Source: Levilactobacillus lanxiensis | GTDB lineage: Bacteria > Bacillota > Bacilli > Lactobacillales > Lactobacillaceae | Length of the DNA: 64,000 bases | Assembly (NCBI RefSeq): GCF_016861655.1 | Contig: NZ_BOLN01000006.1 | Location: forward strand, 1 to 64,000 | Direction of reading: 5' to 3' | Shown here: positions 8,916 through 21,900 of the stretch, piece after piece | Position numbering within the stretch: the first letter of the stretch is position 1 | Layout: every line of letters starts with the position of its first letter | The notes under the pieces: generated by a model | What the model saw: only the letters and a program-made list of their open reading frames with translations | Told to the model about the DNA's origin: nothing | Databases searched by the model: none | Translations under genes and position numbers: made by a program

Positions 8916-8960
8916 GCTTACTTTTCAATTTAGGAAGACTACCTGAATTGAAAAGTAAGC
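8916..8960. repeat. 19-bp inverted repeat downstream of ldhD
   Basis: GCTTACTTTTCAATTTAGG (8916-8934) pairs with CCTGAATTGAAAAGTAAGC (8942-8960), with only one T-G pair, around a 7-base loop. It follows the ldhD terminator and precedes repeat copy C. There is no T run, so it is not a typical terminator. Confidence 0.75.
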
Positions 8961-8987
8961 CAGTTATCATTAGTCAAATTAAGAATG

Positions 8988-9141
8988 AACTGTAAACCGT
9001 TGCGCCATGTCAGTGACCAGAGGCGGTCCAAGATGCCCGAGGTGGAAGACCGCACCTCAGGCTGGAGCCGTTCCCCACAAGCAGGGTATCTTGAGACCGC
9101 CGCCGGGAACGACTGACAACACGCAATCGGTTTCTACAGTT
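8988..9141 (-). repeat. Nested-palindrome intergenic element, copy C (internally deleted)
   Basis: Sequence related to copy B (GTCAGTGACCAGAGGCGG, GGTGGAAGACCGC, CCGCCGCCGGGAACGA) is present, but the central hairpins are missing. The outer arms AACTGTAAACCGTTGCG (8988-9004) and CGCAATCGGTTTCTACAGTT (9122-9141) pair with small bulges. The right arm contains the last codons and stop codon (9134-9136) of the HAD gene. Confidence 0.8.
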
Positions 9142-9856
9142 CAGGGACGGCGGAGAGGGCGAGCAGGAGGTCCTGCAGTTCCAAAGAATCGCCGACCGTC
9201 TGATCAGGAATCCAACTACCGCCATCGGTCATTTCCGCGTTGCGGTGGTTGAACCAGAAGGCGTGCCAACCGGCTTGCTTAGCCCCCTTGACGTCCATGC
9301 CGTAGCAGTCACCCACGTAGGCGACTTCGGTGGCGCGGAGGTTCAAGCGGTGATTCATCATCGTGAAGATCTGCGGGTCAGGTTTGGCCAAACCGGCTTC
9401 TTCAGATGTGATGATGTTATCCCGGTCAATCCAACGGTGCATTTCCAATTGCATGACTTTTGCGAGTTGGTGTTGCGTTTTACCATTGGTAATAATGCCC
9501 AACTTAAATTGGTCTTTCAGTTGGTCCAAGGCGGTTGCCAGCCCGGGGAACAATTTAATCTCTTGCAGGCCAGCGGCATAGGCTTGTTCAAACGCTAATG
9601 CCGTGGCACTGTCAACCGGCGCGGCGTCCTGCTTTTGCAGGGTGGCGTTCAAACGGTTGACGGCCATTTCTTCGTGCGACCAGCGGCCACTGGCGACCTG
9701 GTCGTAGGCACTAGCGCTTTGGCAGCGGTAGTCCTGAAAGGCCTGGGTGAAATCGAGCGTTTCTGAATTGGTTACTAGTGGTTCCAAGGCGGCCACGAAG
9801 GGAGCCTTTTGGTCATAGAGCGTGTCATCGACATCGAAGACGACCGCTTTTATCAT
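9134..9856 (-). CDS. HAD-superfamily hydrolase (YjjG/YfnB-like nucleotidase)
   Basis: This 240-residue HAD phosphatase has motif I DVDDTLY (residues 8-14), a threonine/asparagine motif II region (IITNGKT), the lysine region LAKPDPQIF, and the acidic motif IV YVGDCYGMD. The overall pattern is closest to the YjjG/YfnB group, which removes phosphate from nucleotides or small phosphates; the substrate here is not determined. GAGGAGGAAACG precedes the ATG. The 3' end lies inside the arm of repeat copy C. Confidence 0.85.
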   Translation of the reverse strand: MIKAVVFDVDDTLYDQKAPFVAALEPLVTNSETLDFTQAFQDYRCQSASAYDQVASGRWSHEEMAVNRLNATLQKQDAAPVDSATALAFEQAYAAGLQEIKLFPGLATALDQLKDQFKLGIITNGKTQHQLAKVMQLEMHRWIDRDNIITSEEAGLAKPDPQIFTMMNHRLNLRATEVAYVGDCYGMDVKGAKQAGWHAFWFNHRNAEMTDGGSWIPDQTVGDSLELQDLLLALSAVPEL

Positions 9857-10048
9857 TTCGTTTCCTCCTCATTTAGTTCTTTGGTAGTTTATCATACTTA
9901 TTAAAAAATGCCAATTTTCTGGGATGAAGGGGACTAATGTTCGGCTCTGGCTTTAACTAGCGGGGGAGGATAATCCAGCAGGATGGAAATTAACGAACGG
10001 CGTCACGTCAGTCGTTGGCAAAGGTTGCCAAGAATCCTAAACTTTTGC

Positions 10049-10200
10049 TTGTGTTTAGCCGAGAGATTTTGTATAATTACTTTCGGTGCGTATGCGCCAA
10101 TTCACACCTCGCGTGATGACCGGAGGGGTGCTCGCTTGCGAGTTCTCCAGTCAGTTGAGCGTGGGGGAGGAAATCAAAAACTATTTGGAGGCATTTTATC
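10049..10200 (+). promoter_or_regulatory. rpsB promoter and structured 5' leader
   Basis: TTGTGT (10049-10054) and TATAAT (10072-10077) are 17 bases apart. The transcript would start near 10084 and carry a leader of about 115 bases. It can fold GGTGC/GCGCC, TCAC/GTGA, and a longer hairpin at 10119-10151 (ACCGGAG with CTCCAGT and CTCGC with GCGAG). Such leaders often bind the encoded ribosomal protein; S2 autoregulation is inferred, not shown. I see no gene in 9857-10048. Confidence 0.65.
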
Positions 10201-10998
10201 ATGGCTGTTATTTCAATGAAACAACTGCTCGAAGCCGGTGTCCACTTTGGTCACCAAACCCGTCGTTGGAACCCTAAGATGAAGCAATACATCTTCACGG
10301 AACGTAACGGTATCTACATCATCGACTTACAAAAGACGGTGAAGTTGATTGACGTTGCTTACAACTACATGAAGGACGAAGCTGCTAAAGGCGCCGTTGT
10401 TCTGTTTGTTGGGACTAAGAAGCAAGCGCAAGATTCTATCGAAGAAGAAGCTACCCGTGCCGGTCAATACTACGTTAACCACCGTTGGTTAGGTGGGACT
10501 TTGACTAACTGGGAAACCATCCAAACTCGGATCAAGCGTCTGAAGTCTTTGAAGAAGATGGCTACTGACGGTACTTTTGATGTTCTTCCTAAGAAGGAAG
10601 TTTCCTTACTTAAGAAGTCTCAAGACAAGTTGGAACGTTTCTTAGGCGGTATCGAAGACATGCCTAAGCTGCCTGACGTTATGTTCATCGTTGACCCTCG
10701 CAAGGAACAAATCGCTGTTCATGAAGCACAAAAGTTGAACATTCCGATTGTTGCCATGGTTGATACGAACACTGACCCAGACGAAATCGACGTTGTTATC
10801 CCATCTAACGATGACGCTATCCGTGCCGTTCGTCTGATCACTTCCAAGATGGCTGATGCCATTGTTGAAGGCCGTCAGGGTGAAGACCAAGTTGACGAAA
10901 AGACCTTTGAAAAGAAGTCTGATGCCGCTAAGGGCGACAAGAAGACCGACAACTCAATGGAAAGCATCGTTAACGCTGTCGAAGGCGACAACAAGTAA
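10201..10998 (+). CDS. rpsB: 30S ribosomal protein S2
   Basis: S2 is a small-subunit protein that binds late near the head/body junction and helps S1-type contacts. The N-terminus [20 protein letters not shown] and the body are typical of S2. At 265 residues it has a charged C-terminal tail (about 225-265, rich in Lys, Asp and Glu). TTGGAGG is 8 bases before ATG. Codon use is strongly biased, as expected for a highly expressed gene. tsf follows after a leader containing a possible attenuator. Confidence 0.98.
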   Translation: MAVISMKQLLEAGVHFGHQTRRWNPKMKQYIFTERNGIYIIDLQKTVKLIDVAYNYMKDEAAKGAVVLFVGTKKQAQDSIEEEATRAGQYYVNHRWLGGTLTNWETIQTRIKRLKSLKKMATDGTFDVLPKKEVSLLKKSQDKLERFLGGIEDMPKLPDVMFIVDPRKEQIAVHEAQKLNIPIVAMVDTNTDPDEIDVVIPSNDDAIRAVRLITSKMADAIVEGRQGEDQVDEKTFEKKSDAAKGDKKTDNSMESIVNAVEGDNK

Positions 10999-11089
10999 TT
11001 AAATGCAAGGTTGCGGGTAACCGCGACTTTCCAAATATGATTTAAAGCACCTTAGGCTGGCTTAATGTTTAGGACCGATAATGGCCTGA

Positions 11090-11108
11090 GATTGAGTCAG
11101 TCTTTTTT
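11090..11108 (+). terminator. Weak attenuator-like hairpin between rpsB and tsf
   Basis: GATTG pairs with CAGTC around AGT and is followed by six T. Alternative pairings upstream (GCACC...GGTGC and TTAGGC/GCCTGA) could compete. The stem is short, so only partial termination is suggested. Confidence 0.4.
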
Positions 11109-11146
11109 GGTGCCTTAGATGAATTGATAAAAGGAGGCCATTACAC

Positions 11147-12031
11147 ATGGCAAGTAAAATCACTGCAGCACAAGTTAAAGAGTTACGGGACAAGACTCAA
11201 GTTGGGATGATGGATGCTAAGAAGGCCCTCGTTGCCTCTGACGGCGACATGGACAAGGCCATCGACTTCTTACGTGAAAAGGGTATCGCTAAGGCCAAGA
11301 AGAAGAGCGGCAACGTTGCTGCTAACGGTTTGGCTCGCGTGAAGGTTGACGGTAACACCGCTGCTATCATCGAAGTCAACTCAGAAACTGACTTCGTCGC
11401 AACCAACGACACCTTCAACGGTTTAGTTGACTTAGTTGCCGACACGATTGCTGCTAAGCAACCAGCTGACTTGGATGCTGCTTTGGCATTACCAACTGCT
11501 GATGGCTCAACGATCAATGAAGAAATCGTTAAGACCACGCAAGTAACTAGTGAAAACGTCCAATTACGTCGTTTCGCTATCGAAAAGAAGACGGATAGCC
11601 AAGTCTTCGGTTCCTACTTACACCAAGGTGGCCAAATCGCCGCATTGGTTGTTTTGGAAGGCGCCGACGAAGCTACTGCCAAGGATGTTGCGATGCACGT
11701 CGCTGCCATCAACCCAGAATTCGTTTCTCGCGATGACATTCCTGCTGACCGCTTAGCTCACGAACGTGAAGTTCTGAAGCAAGAAGCCCTCAACGAAGGC
11801 AAGCCTGAAAAGATCGTTGAAAAGATGGTTGAAGGCCGTCTGCACAAGTTCTTGTCAGAAATCAGTTTAGCTGACCAACCATTCGTTAAGGATGGCGACC
11901 AAACTGTCAGCCAATTCGTTGCTAGCAAGGGTGGCAAGTTAGTAACCTTTGTCCGTTACGAAGTTGGTGAAGGAATCGAAAAGCCAACGGTTGACCTGGC
12001 CAAAGAAGTTCAAGACCAAATCAACGGTTAA
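11147..12031 (+). CDS. tsf: Translation elongation factor Ts
   Basis: EF-Ts recharges EF-Tu by exchanging GDP for GTP. The 294-residue protein shows the N-terminal UBA-like domain ([23 protein letters not shown]) and the core motif [10 protein letters not shown] that contacts EF-Tu. AAAGGAGG lies upstream of the ATG. It follows rpsB, the usual arrangement, and ends at a strong terminator. Confidence 0.98.
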   Translation: MASKITAAQVKELRDKTQVGMMDAKKALVASDGDMDKAIDFLREKGIAKAKKKSGNVAANGLARVKVDGNTAAIIEVNSETDFVATNDTFNGLVDLVADTIAAKQPADLDAALALPTADGSTINEEIVKTTQVTSENVQLRRFAIEKKTDSQVFGSYLHQGGQIAALVVLEGADEATAKDVAMHVAAINPEFVSRDDIPADRLAHEREVLKQEALNEGKPEKIVEKMVEGRLHKFLSEISLADQPFVKDGDQTVSQFVASKGGKLVTFVRYEVGEGIEKPTVDLAKEVQDQING

Positions 12032-12041
12032 TTCCTGAAGA

Positions 12042-12077
12042 AAAGCGTAGATTCCGTGAGGGAGTCTACGCTTTTTT
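12042..12077 (+). terminator. rpsB-tsf terminator
   Basis: AAAGCGTAGATTCC pairs with GGGAGTCTACGCTTT around GTGA, followed by T residues. Confidence 0.9.
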
Positions 12078-12163
12078 GCTGGAATCAAAATAATAATGGC
12101 AATAAAATAAGTCAAAACAAGTCGTGGATTCTGCGTTACACTAGACTTAGCTGGAGGCGCTAT

Positions 12164-12244
12164 CAGTGAAGGTTTCCCAAATATGGGGAAATTTGTAAGG
12201 AATTGTCAGGAAAAACAGGTTTTCGTGCGCCCTGACTATCACTG
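12164..12244 (+). promoter_or_regulatory. Possible structured 5' leader of pyrH
   Basis: CAGTGA (12164-12169) pairs with TCACTG (12239-12244). Two hairpins lie inside: GGTTTCCC/GGGGAAAT (12171-12192) and GTCAGG/CCTGAC (12205-12236). This would make a three-way junction 50 bases before pyrH. No known riboswitch class is recognised, and a promoter upstream of it is not clear. Confidence 0.35.
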
Positions 12245-12262
12245 GCCCCCCGTTTATGATAG

Positions 12263-13018
<756 letters not shown>

Positions 13019-13020
13019 TT

Positions 13021-13578
13021 ATGGCTGATCAGATAGTTACAACAGCAGAATCAAAAATGAAAAAGGCGGAAGAAGCCTTAAAGCGTGAATTGGGAACGAT
13101 TCGTGCCGGCCGGGCCAACGCCAGCATCTTAAACCGGGTCATGGTGGACTACTATGGCGCCGCAACACCACTGAACCAAGTGGCTTCCATTACCATTCCA
13201 GAAGCACGGCTTTTGTTGGTGACACCTTACGACAAGTCTGCCTTGGAAGACATTGAAAAGGGAATCTTGGAATCCGATGTCGGCATTACGCCAGCAAACG
13301 ATGGCTCCGCTCTTCGTTTGGTCATTCCCCAATTAACTGAGGAACGGCGTAAGGAAATTGCTAAGCAAGTTAAGGCCAAAGCCGAAGAAGGCAAGGTTGC
13401 CATCCGGAACGTCCGTCGTGACGCCATGGATAGCATCAAAAAGGGCCATAAGAACGGCGATTACACCGATGACGACCTGCACAACCTGGAAGACCAAGTT
13501 CAAAAAGTAACGGACAAGGCCATCAAGGGTGTCGACACAATTGCTGCCGACAAGGAAAAGGAAGTTATGACCGACTAA
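13021..13578 (+). CDS. frr: Ribosome recycling factor
   Basis: RRF, with EF-G, splits the post-termination ribosome. The 185-residue length is standard, and [13 protein letters not shown] and the C-terminal [16 protein letters not shown] helix segment are typical. It directly follows pyrH with a 2-base gap, so the two are co-translated. Confidence 0.98.
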   Translation: MADQIVTTAESKMKKAEEALKRELGTIRAGRANASILNRVMVDYYGAATPLNQVASITIPEARLLLVTPYDKSALEDIEKGILESDVGITPANDGSALRLVIPQLTEERRKEIAKQVKAKAEEGKVAIRNVRRDAMDSIKKGHKNGDYTDDDLHNLEDQVQKVTDKAIKGVDTIAADKEKEVMTD

Positions 13579-13604
13579 CCACCTATAAAAAGGAGCGCTT
13601 AAAT

Positions 13605-14036
13605 ATGGCAGAAGACAAACAAAACAACCAAGAAGATCCAGAAAACATTGAAATCACGCCAGGTACGGAACAATTTGGCAAAATGGTCTTTCGTTTAAAC
13701 AATCCGGTCAACGCGGAAAACGTCTCAATCTTGAACTACAACGGTGCTGAACTGGAACAAATTCAAGATGGCGTATACGCCCAACCAGCCTTTGTTAGCG
13801 ATGACTTCAACCTGTTCTTTGTGGTCACCCAATTAATCGGTGACGACTGGATCGTGGCCTTTTCTAAGGCAACCATCGAGAACGGTAATGAAATCACGGA
13901 CCTATCCGACCCACTCCCAACCGGGGAAGGCCTGAACCTGTTAGGCCAAGTTAGCGCCGATGACGCCAACACCCTGTTAAGCTACTTCGGCACCTTAGCG
14001 GACGCTAAGCGTGGCGAATGGCGGTTAATTGAGTAG
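13605..14036 (+). CDS. Hypothetical acidic protein between frr and uppS
   Basis: I do not recognise this family. The 143-residue protein is acidic and predicted cytosolic, with no signal peptide or membrane segment. A disordered, Glu/Asn-rich N-terminus (about 1-25) is followed by alternating hydrophobic segments that suggest a beta-rich fold, ending KRGEWRLIE. AAAGGAGCG lies 8 bases before ATG. Its place inside a conserved lipid/translation operon, and a terminator just after it, suggest it was added to the operon in this lineage. No function is assigned. Confidence 0.8.
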   Translation: MAEDKQNNQEDPENIEITPGTEQFGKMVFRLNNPVNAENVSILNYNGAELEQIQDGVYAQPAFVSDDFNLFFVVTQLIGDDWIVAFSKATIENGNEITDLSDPLPTGEGLNLLGQVSADDANTLLSYFGTLADAKRGEWRLIE

Positions 14037-14069
14037 CCGGTCAAAATTAAAGTTTTCGCTCAATTTGGG

Positions 14070-14098
14070 GGCCGGGATAGTTTCCCGGTCTCTTTTTT
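14070..14098 (+). terminator. Intrinsic terminator upstream of uppS
   Basis: GGCCGGGA (14070-14077) pairs with TCCCGGTC (14083-14090), followed by CTTTTTT. It may end the pyrH-frr transcript or reduce read-through into uppS. Confidence 0.7.
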
Positions 14099-14137
14099 GT
14101 TATGATGAGAGGTTGTAAAGACCAATGGAGGTGCGCC

Positions 14138-14929
14138 GTGTTTTCATTTTCAAAAAAAGATCAAGCAACGGGTGAAGTGACAGAACGCCAGCTGGATGAC
14201 GCCAACATCCCGGCTCACGTCGCCATCATTATGGATGGTAACGGCCGGTGGGCGCAGCAGCGGCATTTGCCCCGAATCGCCGGACATAAGCAAGGGATGA
14301 ACACCGTCAAGACGGTGGCCAAGGCCGCGAGTCATTTAGGGGTCAAGGTGTTGACGCTCTATGCTTTCTCAACGGAGAACTGGAAGCGGCCAACTGCCGA
14401 AGTAAATTATCTGATGAAGTTGCCCGTGGATTTCTTTGGGACCTTTGTGCCCGACCTAATCAAGAACAACATCCGTGTGAAAGTCATGGGCTACACGGAT
14501 CAATTGCCAGCCGCCACGCAAAAGGCGGTCAAGGATGCGATTGCGGATACCGCTGAGTGTACGGGAATGGTGCTGAACTTCGCGTTGAACTACGGGGGCC
14601 GCGCAGAAATCGTGACGGCCGTTCAGACGTTGGCACAACAAGTCCAGGCGGGGACCTTAGATCCTGCCGCGATTGATGACGCTGCCATCGACCAACAGTT
14701 GATGACCAGTGACCTGGGTGAGTTGCGTGATCCCGACCTGTTGATTCGAACCAGTGGCGAAGAACGCCTATCGAATTTTATGCTCTGGCAGGTCGCCTAC
14801 AGCGAGTTTGTCTTCACCCAGCAACATTGGCCGGACTTTGACCAAACGGCGCTGGAAGAGGCTATTTATGAGTATCAACAGCGACACCGGCGGTATGGGG
14901 GATTAGCCTCCGAACCGGAGAAAAAATAA
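14138..14929 (+). CDS. uppS: Undecaprenyl (isoprenyl) diphosphate synthase
   Basis: UppS condenses isopentenyl diphosphate onto farnesyl diphosphate in cis to make the C55 carrier lipid for cell-wall synthesis. The 263-residue protein has the catalytic Asp33 in IIMDGNGRWAQ, the AFSTENWKRP segment, and RTSGEERLSNFMLWQ. I chose GTG 14138, with TGGAGGTG 5 bases upstream; an ATG at 14102 would overlap the terminator and lacks a good site. It is followed by cdsA after 18 bases. Confidence 0.96.
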   Translation: MFSFSKKDQATGEVTERQLDDANIPAHVAIIMDGNGRWAQQRHLPRIAGHKQGMNTVKTVAKAASHLGVKVLTLYAFSTENWKRPTAEVNYLMKLPVDFFGTFVPDLIKNNIRVKVMGYTDQLPAATQKAVKDAIADTAECTGMVLNFALNYGGRAEIVTAVQTLAQQVQAGTLDPAAIDDAAIDQQLMTSDLGELRDPDLLIRTSGEERLSNFMLWQVAYSEFVFTQQHWPDFDQTALEEAIYEYQQRHRRYGGLASEPEKK

Positions 14930-14947
14930 AATTGAGGAGCTTTTAAC

Positions 14948-15736
14948 ATGAGACAACGGGTTATTACGGCGGTCATCGCCTTAATCATATTTATCCCCAT
15001 TATTATCGCGGGGGGCATCTGGGTGGACATCGCCGCCATTGCGTTAGGCTTGGTGGCGTTGTCAGAAGTCCTGATCATGCGGAAAAAATTGCTGATCAGT
15101 CCAGAGGCTTGGATCTCTGGTATCGGTATCATTGCCGTTATCGCACCTAGCAGTTGGTGGGACTGGTTACCCAGCTACCTGAATCCTTGGTACATCGTTT
15201 ATTTGTTTGTGCTGTTATTATTGTTACGGACGGTGGTTTCCAAGAACCGGTTCTCCTTTGACGATGCCGGGGTCATTACCCTGAGCATGCTCTATATTGG
15301 GATCGGGTTCCACTTCTTCATCGCTGCACGAGGCGTGGGCTTGATTGCGCTGCTGTACGCGCTATTCATCGTGTGGACGACCGACTCTGGCGCCTACATG
15401 ATTGGCCGGAAGATTGGGAAAAATAAGTTGGCCCCCCACATCAGTCCCAACAAGACTTGGGAAGGTTCCATTGGCGGGTCCTTAGTGGCCACGATTGTTG
15501 GCAGTGTCTTCTGGTACTTCTACCCAATTGGTCACTACAGTTTGCTGGTCATGGTTCTGTTGACGTTGGTCTTCTCCATCGTGGGTCAGTTCGGTGATTT
15601 AGTTGAGTCCGCTTTGAAACGTTATTACGGCGTCAAGGACTCTGGAAAGATTTTACCCGGTCATGGTGGCATCTTAGACCGGTTCGATAGTTTACTGTTA
15701 GTTCTGCCAGTCATCCATTTATTCGGATTGATTTAG
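14948..15736 (+). CDS. cdsA: Phosphatidate cytidylyltransferase
   Basis: CdsA makes CDP-diacylglycerol, the precursor of phosphatidylglycerol and cardiolipin, in the membrane. The 262-residue protein has seven to eight hydrophobic segments and the C-terminal family signature from GDLVESALKRYYGVKD to LDRFDS. TTGAGGAGC precedes ATG. In many Firmicutes dxr follows here; it is absent, which fits the mevalonate-dependent isoprenoid synthesis known in lactobacilli. Confidence 0.96.
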   Translation: MRQRVITAVIALIIFIPIIIAGGIWVDIAAIALGLVALSEVLIMRKKLLISPEAWISGIGIIAVIAPSSWWDWLPSYLNPWYIVYLFVLLLLLRTVVSKNRFSFDDAGVITLSMLYIGIGFHFFIAARGVGLIALLYALFIVWTTDSGAYMIGRKIGKNKLAPHISPNKTWEGSIGGSLVATIVGSVFWYFYPIGHYSLLVMVLLTLVFSIVGQFGDLVESALKRYYGVKDSGKILPGHGGILDRFDSLLLVLPVIHLFGLI

Positions 15737-15835
15737 ACTTAGCTGTTCGCTTGCGCCCCCTAGGGTCCTTAGGGTATGCTAGGGAGCAGATGCAAAAACG
15801 AAACGCTACTCTCGACTGAAGAAGGGACGACACCT

Positions 15836-18861
<3,026 letters not shown>

Positions 18862-18873
18862 CGACACCGTAAA

Positions 18874-18899
18874 GACCAGCATTGATGGCTGGTTTTTTT
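18874..18899 (+). terminator. proS terminator
   Basis: ACCAGC pairs with GCTGGT and is followed by seven T. It lies 44 bases before the polC start and may lower read-through into polC. Confidence 0.7.
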
Positions 18900-18942
18900 G
18901 GTTCCTCACAGAAATGTTTCAAGTGATGAAAGGAGTTTCCTC

Positions 18943-21900
18943 GTGGACGAAGATCGCCATGCTTTATTTGAAAAATTATTACAACAACTAGATCTGTCTG
19001 CCGCTGCGACGCAACCGTATTTCCAGACGGCCACTATTGACCGGCTCACGGTGCACGAGCAATCACGGCGGTGGCACTTCTTCTTGAAGTTGCCAAGTTT
19101 GATGCCGTTCACGGCTTTCGTTGATTTTCACAATCATTTACAAATGGCCTTTAAGGATATCGCCAAGGTCGAGGCCACCTTGGAAGTGGACCAGCCGGAG
19201 CTGACGAACCGGGCGCTCGGGGACTATTGGAAATGGGTCGTTGAGAACAGCGGCTTGACCAGTAACCTGGTGCAGGAATTGTGTCAGTCACAGGTTCCGG
19301 GACTGGACGAGGATAACCGCGTTCTGTTATACGCGCAAAATGAAGTCGTCAAAGACTTCTTGACCAATCAGGCCCTTGGCCCGTTGGAAGCCACGTACCG
19401 GGATGCCGGCTTCCCTAAGTTTAATATCAAGGTCATGGTCGACGAATCTAAGTCCCAGGCTAAGATTGATGAATTCAAGGCTCGTCAGGAAAAGAACGAT
19501 GCCCAGCTGGCCCAACAGGCGGCCGCGGCAATCGAAAAGGCCAATCAGAAACGCGCCGCTCAGGGCGATACGCCGGTTGCTGAGGGTCCCACTCAGATTG
19601 GGAAGACCATCAAGGGTGACCAGCCGATTACCCGGATGGTGGATATCACCCAAGAAGAACGTTCCGTGGTGGTTGAAGGTTACGTCTTCGACAAGGAAGT
19701 GCGGAAGCTGCGGTCGGGTCGGCAACTGTTGACCCTGAAGATTACCGACTACACGTCTTCGTTTGCCGTGAAGAAATTCTCGCGGGGAGCGGAGGACGAA
19801 GCCCAATTTGCTGGGGTCGAAGAAGGTAGTTGGGTCAAGGTTCGGGGGAGCGTGCAGGAAGACACCTACATGCATGACCTGGCCTTGAACGCCTACGACA
19901 TTAATCAAGTGAAGCACGCCACGCGCCAGGATACGGCACCAGCCGATGAGAAACGGGTCGAACTCCATTTACACACGTCCATGAGCCAAATGGATGCAAC
20001 GAACCCCATCACGGATTACGTGAGCCGGGCGAAAAAGTGGGGCATGCCAGCCCTGGCCATTACCGATCATTCTGACGTGCAGGGATTTCCTGCTGCCTTC
20101 AATTCGGGTTCTAAGGCAGGCATCAAGATGCTCTACGGGGTGGAAGCCAACCTGGTGGACGATGGGGTGCCAATTGGGTACAACAGCGCCCACGAGGCCT
20201 TAGATGGCGCCACGTACGTTGTCTTTGACGTGGAAACCACCGGGCTGTCTGCTATTTACGATAAAGTTATCGAACTCTCGGCGGTCAAGATGCAGCATAA
20301 AAACGTGATTGAACAGTTTGAAGAGTTCATTGATCCTGGGTTCCCGCTGTCAGAACAGACCACTAATTTGACCAGTATCACGGACGATATGGTTGCCGGT
20401 TCCAAGTCGGAAGAGGAAGTCTTTAAGCTTTTCCGCGAATTCTGTGGGGATGCCATCATCGTTGGGCATAACGTCACGTTTGACGTGGGGTTCATGAACA
20501 CCGGGTACCAGCGTCACGGGATGCCGGAAATCAGTAACCCCATCATTGATACCTTAACGTTGGCCCGATTCCTGTACCCGACGCTGAAAAGTTACCGGTT
20601 GAATACCTTGGCGAAACGCTTCCATGTCAGCCTGGAGCACCATCACCGGGCCGTCTACGATGCGGAATCCACGGGACACTTGAATTACCTGTTCTTAAAG
20701 GATGCCGAGGACCGCTATAATATTCAGTACCATGATCAGTTGAATGATCACATGACCGACAATGATGCTTACAAGCACGCGCGGCCAAGCCATGCCATTT
20801 TGATTGCCAAGACCCAGGACGGGTTGAAGAACATGTTTAAGCTGGTTTCGGCTTCGAACGTGGATTACTTCTACCGGGTGCCCCGGGTACCGCGGAGTTT
20901 GCTGGATAAGTACCGAGACGGCATCATTGTCGGGTCGGCTTGTTCCTCCGGTGAAGTCTTTACGGCCATGATGCAAAAGGGTCAGGTCGAAGCGGCAGCG
21001 AAGGCCAAGTATTATGACTACTTGGAAGTTCAACCCAAGGCGGCCTACAAGCCCCTGATTGATTCCGGCTTGATTGCTGACGAAGCCAATCTGGAAGAAA
21101 TCGTGGGCAACATGGTCAAGTTGGGACACGACCTCAACAAGCCCGTCGTGGCGACCGGGGATGTGCATTACCTGGATCCGGAAGATTTCATTTACCGGAA
21201 GATCCTGATTCACTCCCAAGGGGGTGCCAATCCACTGAACCGTCACGAATTGCCAGACGCGCATTTCATGACGACCAATGAGATGCTGGATGACTTTGCT
21301 TACCTGGGACCGGAAACGGCCAAGGAAATCGTGGTCACCAACACCCAGAAGATTGCCAACGACGTGGATGAGGTTCATCCGTTAAAGGATAAGCTGTACA
21401 CGCCCCGGATGGAGGGTGCCGAGGATGAAATACGGCAACGGACCATGGATACCGCGCACGCGTGGTATGGCGATCCGCTGCCAGAATTGGTCCAACACCG
21501 GGTCGACCGGGAACTGAAGTCCATCATTGGGAACGGGTTCTCCGTGATTTATTTGATTGCCCAACGGTTAGTAGCCAAGTCCAATAAGGACGGATACTTG
21601 GTTGGGTCACGGGGGTCCGTCGGGTCCAGTGTCGTGGCCACGTTCACCGGAATTACCGAAGTGAACCCGTTGCCACCACACTACCGGTGCCCGAACTGCC
21701 AGTATTCTCATTTCTATACCAAAGGGGAATACAGTTCCGGCTACGATTTACCTGAAAAGAACTGCCCCAACTGTGGGACGTTAATGATCGGTGACGGCCA
21801 TAACATTCCTTTCGAAACTTTCTTAGGGTTTAAGGGAAACAAGGTCCCCGATATTGATTTGAACTTCTCCGGGGACTACCAACCGATTGCCCACAACTAT

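Noticed and set aside
9007-9252. Open frames across repeat copy C and the HAD gene end
   Set aside because: They are produced by the GC-rich repeat and by the antisense of the HAD gene, with no ribosome site.
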